NCBI GenBank assembly: GCA_010015745.1
Contig: ML978168.1
Location: 372,001 to 436,000, forward strand
Direction of reading: 5' to 3'
Length of the DNA: 64,000 nucleotides
DNA from: Setomelanomma holmii
Taxonomy: Eukaryota; Ascomycota; Dothideomycetes; Pleosporales; Phaeosphaeriaceae
The notes beneath the pieces were generated by a model that saw only the letters and a program-made list of their open reading frames with translations, made no database searches and had not been told where the DNA came from. Position 1 is the stretch's first letter. Every line of letters starts with the position of its first letter. Below are positions 59,989 through 64,000 of this stretch, piece after piece. The translations under genes were made by a program, and so were the position numbers.

Positions 59989-61150
59989 ATGGCGAAGACG
60001 AACATATCCTGGGACACTGTTGGGCCATTTCTAGTGTGGCAGTTTCTCATCCCACTGGTAGGACATCTGGTTACATGTATCCACGAACACAATCGCTCAC
60101 ACGTTGCAGGCCGCGGGATGGGTGCAAACAGTGCTCTACAGCATCTTCATCCGTGCAGGTGACCCAAAGCCACAGCCAGGCTCCCCACGCTTCGTCAAGC
60201 ATCGACGATACATCCTCATCGCGATATACTTTGCTTACTTCGCGTTCACGATTTACGAGGTCGACTTCAACCTCCAGCGGTCCTCAAATGCATACAACGA
60301 ACTCGGAGTACCCATCAATGTAGACGAGAATGGCATCAACTCGCGCTTTAGGAAACTAACAGTCAAGTACCATCCTGATAAGATCGGTGCTGGCATGGAC
60401 AGAGAACTGGCAAGTCAGTACTTTGTGCACCTGAAGGCCATGAGGGACATCGTGCTCGACCCAGCAAAGCGCTTCGCATATGACAGATTCGGACCGGAGA
60501 TATTTGGACAATGCCAGAACTGCATCACCGTCAAGGACTACGTGGACAGCTCCTTGACGACAGCTGCAACAACATATGGCGCGCTCTTCATCGTGCTCAT
60601 TGGCGCGAACGCACTTGGGTTCTTGAAGGATGGTGGCTACTGGCGATACCTGGGGCTTTTGGCTGTTGCCATGTTCGAAGTACGTACGGTGACACGACCA
60701 GATCATCCTCTATTCTTAACACAGTACCTCAACCCATTTATGGCTTCACTCAACCTCCGCCCCGCATACCTACCGTTCCAACTCATCGCGATCATCAAGA
60801 AAGCCTCGATATCAGCAGCACAGTTCCTGGGCCTCCTAATGCCACTGTACCGCGACGATCCACAACGTCCTAGCAAGCCGTCTGATGACAGCGAAGACGC
60901 GCGCCACAAGCAGCTCGACCGACTCAGCGCATTTGTTGCGGAGTCAAACAAGGATGCAAACAGGTTGTTGGAGCTGGAGAGCATACCGTATAGGGACAAT
61001 GAGAAGGCGAAGAGCGAGCTTAGAGAGGCGCTCAAGAAATATATGGTGCAGAATGTCGTGCATCAGGAGAAGGATGTGAGGAATGCGATTGGGCAGAGTA
61101 TGGCGAGACGGAGGCCGAACGCGCCGCATGGGGCGCAGGGAACCAAATGA
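59989..61150 (+). CDS. ER membrane J-domain (Hsp40) protein, Sec63/Erj5-like
   Basis: Membrane-anchored DnaJ co-chaperone, probably of the endoplasmic reticulum. Model: join(59989..60057,60110..61150), 369 aa. Exon 1 (MAKTNISWDTVGPFLVWQFL) supplies most of the first helix, and the 52-bp intron joins LIPL to AAGWVQTVLYSIF. A second helix, HRRYILIAIYFAYFAFTIY, precedes the J domain (about residues 85-150), which has YNELGVP, the HPD loop in VKYHPDKIGAG and KRFAYDRFGPEIF. Two more helices follow (YGALFIVLIGANALGFL, YLGLLAVAMFEV). The C-terminus is a charged helical tail. The segment at 60680..60724 is bounded by GT and AG and is 45 bp, but I read it as coding, because TVTRPDHPLFLT resembles the same place in relatives. 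Confidence 0.88.
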
Positions 61151-61339
61151 CGAGTTCGAGATACCCACAATGGACCTACTGCGAGCGTCTGCAAAAACTC
61201 TGGAAGGTACAACCTTCACCACGTGCGCCAAGACTAGCGTGACGTGCACGCGCTGAGCTAAAGAGTCAACGTATCCTCTTTGCTCAGTATCTCTACTTCT
61301 GTCACTTTCGACTTATCCCTCTCATCACCATTCTACGCC

Positions 61340-62145
61340 ATGGATCCCAACATGAGCACTATCAACACTGCGACCGACAGTGCACTGGTGCCGCACATTG
61401 TATTCAAGTTCACTTCACTCCCCGCCGAGATTCGCAACAAGGTGTATGCGATCTTGTTCGAGTACGACGAGTCGCTACTTATTGTAGAGGCGAACGGCCA
61501 GCCTGGCAAGACTGTGTTGCACCGACCGTGGTATGACTATCACGGTCTTACAGAAGTAGCGAATGGTATGTTTTGATGTTACCCGCTGCATAACATCGCT
61601 AACAATGTCTCACAGTGTCAGATGCCAAGAGTGAGTACATTGCACGTTCGTCCGGCGTTACGCTCTTCCGTGTCTGTCGCGACACATACGAGGAGGCGTC
61701 GTCGGTCCTTTACAAGCGCAACAGCTTGACCTTCATAAGCACCTACGAAGACAGACCTCTCAGCTGCGACTCTGGTCGGTTCTTGAATGTAGCAGTATAT
61801 TGGTTGCGCACGATCGGCACTCGTGCACCCATGGTCCAGAGCTTTTTTTGATCTAGGAGTTTCGTGTCCCAGATGCTGTTCTAGCTCAGATTCCTAGCAC
61901 CTAGACAGGGCCTACGCCGTTCGCATTCCGCTAACGGACCGTGGTTTCGACTTTGGGCCGCTACTGTGCACGCTGTGGCAAAGAGGTCTCAAGCCGGATG
62001 TCACCCTTGGACAAATCAAGAAAGATGAAATCGAGCGTCCTCTCCCGAGCGACCCATGGTATGACCCCTTTTCCGAAAGGACTACCGAAAGACCAAGCGC
62101 ATGGGAAACCTTTTTGCTATACTATACAAGGATGATCACGATCTG
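61340..62145 (+). pseudogene. LPAEIR (F-box-like) gene, frameshift and stop
   Basis: MDPNMSTINTATDSALVPHI leads into FTSLPAEIRNKVYAILFEYD. A 51-bp intron (61566..61616, GTATGT...TCACAG) splices to ANVSDAKSEYIARSSG, then VTLFRVCRDTYEEASSVLYK and WLRTIGTRAPMVQSFF. The frame dies in TGA after a seven-T run (61843-61849). A shifted frame resumes DLGVSCPRCCSSSDS, meets TAG (61895-61897), and continues with PLTDRGFDFGPLLCTLWQRG, KKDEIERPLPSDPWYDPF and a natural-looking end, YYTRMITI. So one homopolymer shift and one CAG-to-TAG change break the gene. Confidence 0.6.
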
Positions 62146-62280
62146 AAGCGGTAGGGTCTTCTGTTGGGCAGCATAGTCATATATGGTAACGAATTCTTGT
62201 TGGTGACCTTCCCAAAGTCAAGCCAACTTCAAGCTGCGCGCCTGGATTCTTGTTGCCTACCCACAATCAATCACTACCCC

Positions 62281-63038
62281 GCTATGACGAACTTGAGTAG
62301 ATGTTGGTATGACTCTCAGAACGACAGCATAGAACTTGAACGATGGTCGCGTCCAATAATTCAGACTCTTAATAATGAGATATGTGATCGCATCGTGGAC
62401 TTTATCTCGTTGAACCAACGAATCATAGATCTGAGCAATCTCAGTGATCGACGGAACGGTCTTGGATCGTATGCTGTACGCAGCCTGTGGAGATACCGAT
62501 ATGCCTCGAAACTCCTCTATAATCCTAGCTATGTCTTTGAGATCAGCACCACAGACGAGCGAGCATCCTTCCCTGGTTTCGAAAACTTACATCACCTTCT
62601 ACGCACGAAGTTCCATACTGTCCAAGGTGAGCGGCTTGAAGCTGATACCGTGTCGCATCGGCTCCAGGATTTCGGCAAAAGTCCGCATCACCTTCAAGCT
62701 CAATACACCGGCCAGGCATTACGATATCCGCTTTGCAGTCAACAAACGAGACGACGCAACATATCACAACCTTGTTGCAGCCCCGGCAGATTGCGATTGA
62801 GGCCTGGCCTCGAATATCCTCACATCGTTCACAGAAATGCCCTGAGATCCGGGTGAATGGCTTGTTTCAAGTCTTGCAAGTTCGTGACCTGAAGGGCGTG
62901 CACGAAAACGTAGATTCCGGACCCTATCAGGCACCTGGCCTCGTGGAAACTGTGCGCAGGGACACCAGTGATCGAACGTCGTTTCAGACCTTGCAGTACC
63001 TTCTGTGGAGCTCGCAATCTGACAAGCAAGACTATTGA
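62281..63038 (+). pseudogene. Degenerate gene fragment of unknown family
   Basis: MTNLSRCWYDSQNDSIELER begins a frame with ICDRIVDFISLNQRIIDLSN and SFPGFENLHHLLRTKFHTVQ. Near 62680 a shifted frame continues VRITFKLNTPARHYDIRFAV and NKRDDATYHNL. A third frame carries IEAWPRISSHRSQKCPEIRV and NGLFQVLQVRDLKGVHEN up to 63038. The change of frame without splice sites suggests decay. It may be the C-terminal part or a neighbour of the F-box-like gene before it. Confidence 0.35.
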
Positions 63039-63302
63039 GCCGGTCATATCTTCGTCAGGAGTTACGTCAAAAGACCGGTACGAGAGAGCGGCTTTAGAGT
63101 GTGTGAAACCCAGGGTAGTGGACCTAAAAGTGCAGAATGCCGCCTTAAAACTTCGAGCAAAAGCTTGGGAATGCAGCTTGGTCGATCGTCTCAGCAAATA
63201 TCTTCAAATTTGTGGTAGAGCATACTGTGCGATCGGAAAGTCTGATTGTAAGAGGATGAATAAATGGACCCTTTGGCAAGCTTACGATTCTTGAGACTAT
63301 GC

Positions 63303-63587
63303 TCAGGCAGCTTCACTTTTGGCTCGGCTCCTCTTTTTCAATACAAGTCTCAGCGCAAACACTACTTCTCTCAGCACCATGAAGGTAAGCAGCAGTATCA
63401 AGCCGACTAGGAGAGCTGTAGCAATGATTACCGTACATACACTATACCACTTGCACACCTTGACAAAGAAGAGAAATCCTGGTCCTAATCCGTCGGGACT
63501 GCTATTTGACGCGAGCTCAACTTGCCTAAAGTGGGCTAGAATTGCCGAACAGCTGCGTATGATGCATACTGAGGCACGAGACCGCAC
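63303..63587 (-). other. Possible small single-pass membrane ORF
   Basis: This frame encodes a strongly hydrophobic helix (VCTVIIATALLVGLILLLTF) followed by a basic tail (LVLKKRSRAKSEAA). It has no ATG at its 5' end (the first codon would be GTG), so a real gene would need an upstream exon that I cannot identify. Confidence 0.25.
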
Positions 63588-63625
63588 TCTCTGGCAATGC
63601 GATAGTCTGATGCGTGGAGTATGAG

Positions 63626-64000
63626 ATGCGAGTATGAGCTGAGGAAGTTGCGAAGGCGTTGGAAGTCGATTATCGGACAGCTACCGTACAGCCTCACCAG
63701 GCTGCTGGATTTTTTGTTCCCAAGAAGATCACCACGAATGTAAAAAGTACGAAGAAGTACTACTACATGAAGTCGGGTACAAAGCAGGAAATGTTCGAGA
63801 GTAGGTATTGATGTGGTGCTTGCGAGCAAAGCTAATAAATCTACAGGCGAGTATATTGCTCTCCAACTTCTGTATGAAGCTGTACCAACGCTTGTTCCGC
63901 GCCCGATAGTCTGGGGCAAATTTGCAGCTATCGAAACGTACTATTCGGTGACAGAATGGATCGACGAAGACACTGAAGACATCGGACGAGATCGCGGGAC
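63626..64000 (+). CDS. Fructosamine-kinase-like protein, 5' part, cut by window end
   Basis: Kinases of this family phosphorylate glycated lysines or ketoamine adducts. The readable part is FFVPKKITTNVKSTKKYYYM, KSGTKQEMFE, then, across a 46-bp intron (63801..63846, GTAGGT...CTACAG), SEYIALQLLYEAVPTLVPRP and IVWGKF followed by YYSVTEWIDEDTED. The lysine in YMKSG and the glutamate in SEYIAL fit the ATP-binding pair of the kinase fold. The ATG at 63626 is in frame but meets TGA at 63635-63637, so the start is either elsewhere or lost. The catalytic loop lies outside the window. Confidence 0.5.

Noticed and set aside
60680..60724. Intron in the J-domain gene
   Set aside because: Its ends fit GT-AG, but its translation matches how relatives read at this place, so it was kept as coding and listed as a finding to test.
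20441..61897. Stop-codon reassignment (TAA/TAG read as Gln) to explain in-frame stops
   Set aside because: RPB2 ends in TAG, RPB1 in TAA and cyp6 in TGA at the conserved C-termini, and frameshifts also occur in the broken genes, so the standard code holds.
1..64000. tRNA, rRNA, transposase or reverse-transcriptase genes
   Set aside because: Scanning by eye I found no convincing tRNA arms, rRNA segments or transposon protein motifs; a covariance-model search would be needed to exclude tRNAs.

Overview
The window reads as genomic DNA of a filamentous ascomycete (Pezizomycotina). Short introns of 45-65 bp with GTAAGT/GTGAGT-like donors and CTAAC/CTGAC-like branch sites occur in most conserved genes. 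The proteins are fungal: a Zn2Cys6 factor, a Sln1-type hybrid histidine kinase, a HET-domain protein, an AA9 LPMO and a CE1 acetyl xylan esterase. The many BTB and LPxELR (F-box-like) genes suggest a dothideomycete, but that is an inference; no rRNA or other taxonomic marker is present. One 10-N assembly gap lies in a minisatellite at 15.5 kb.

Layout. 0.7-2.4 kb: Zn2Cys6 transcription factor (-). 5.2-6.7 kb: cyclophilin-RRM protein (+). 7.3-11.2 kb: RPB2, second-largest subunit of RNA polymerase II (-). 11.9-15.2 kb: gene graveyard with a STAND-type N-terminal remnant and two broken BTB genes. 15.45-17.8 kb: ArsB/NhaD-type anion permease (-), with a 25-bp minisatellite starting at its stop codon. 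18.9-20.3 kb: membrane protein (+). 20.4-27.5 kb: second graveyard with broken acetyl xylan esterase, AA9 LPMO, F-box protein, GEN1/Yen1-like nuclease and LPxELR protein. 28.7-32.4 kb: SLN1 (-). 33.7-34.5 kb: unknown conserved protein (-). 35.1-37.4 kb: intact HET-domain gene (+). 37.7-44.0 kb: third graveyard with an LPAELR gene, an alpha/beta hydrolase and a multi-pass membrane protein. 44.8-46.4 kb: SWD1 of COMPASS (-), head to head with RPB1 (+, 47.0-52.5 kb). 53.7-56.2 kb: VOC fragment and a long single-frame pseudogene. 57.7-59.4 kb: MFS sugar transporter (+). 60.0-61.2 kb: ER membrane J-domain protein (+). 61.3-63.0 kb: broken F-box-like genes. 63.6-64.0 kb: start of a fructosamine-kinase-like gene cut by the window edge.

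Three themes stand out. First, both large subunits of RNA polymerase II (RPB1 and RPB2) lie in one 45-kb stretch, and RPB1 shares a 649-bp divergent promoter region with SWD1, whose complex acts with the polymerase CTD. Second, intact housekeeping genes alternate with blocks in which about a dozen accessory genes are broken. Third, many of the breaks are in-frame stops explained by one C-to-T change, often Gln CAA/CAG to TAA/TAG (a CpA-to-TpA change). That is what repeat-induced point mutation (RIP) or similar deamination would leave. The intact genes still use TAA, TAG and TGA as real stops, so codon reassignment is not the explanation.

Gene models were spliced by eye. Coordinates of splice sites are exact readings of the sequence, but the models rest on family knowledge rather than transcripts.
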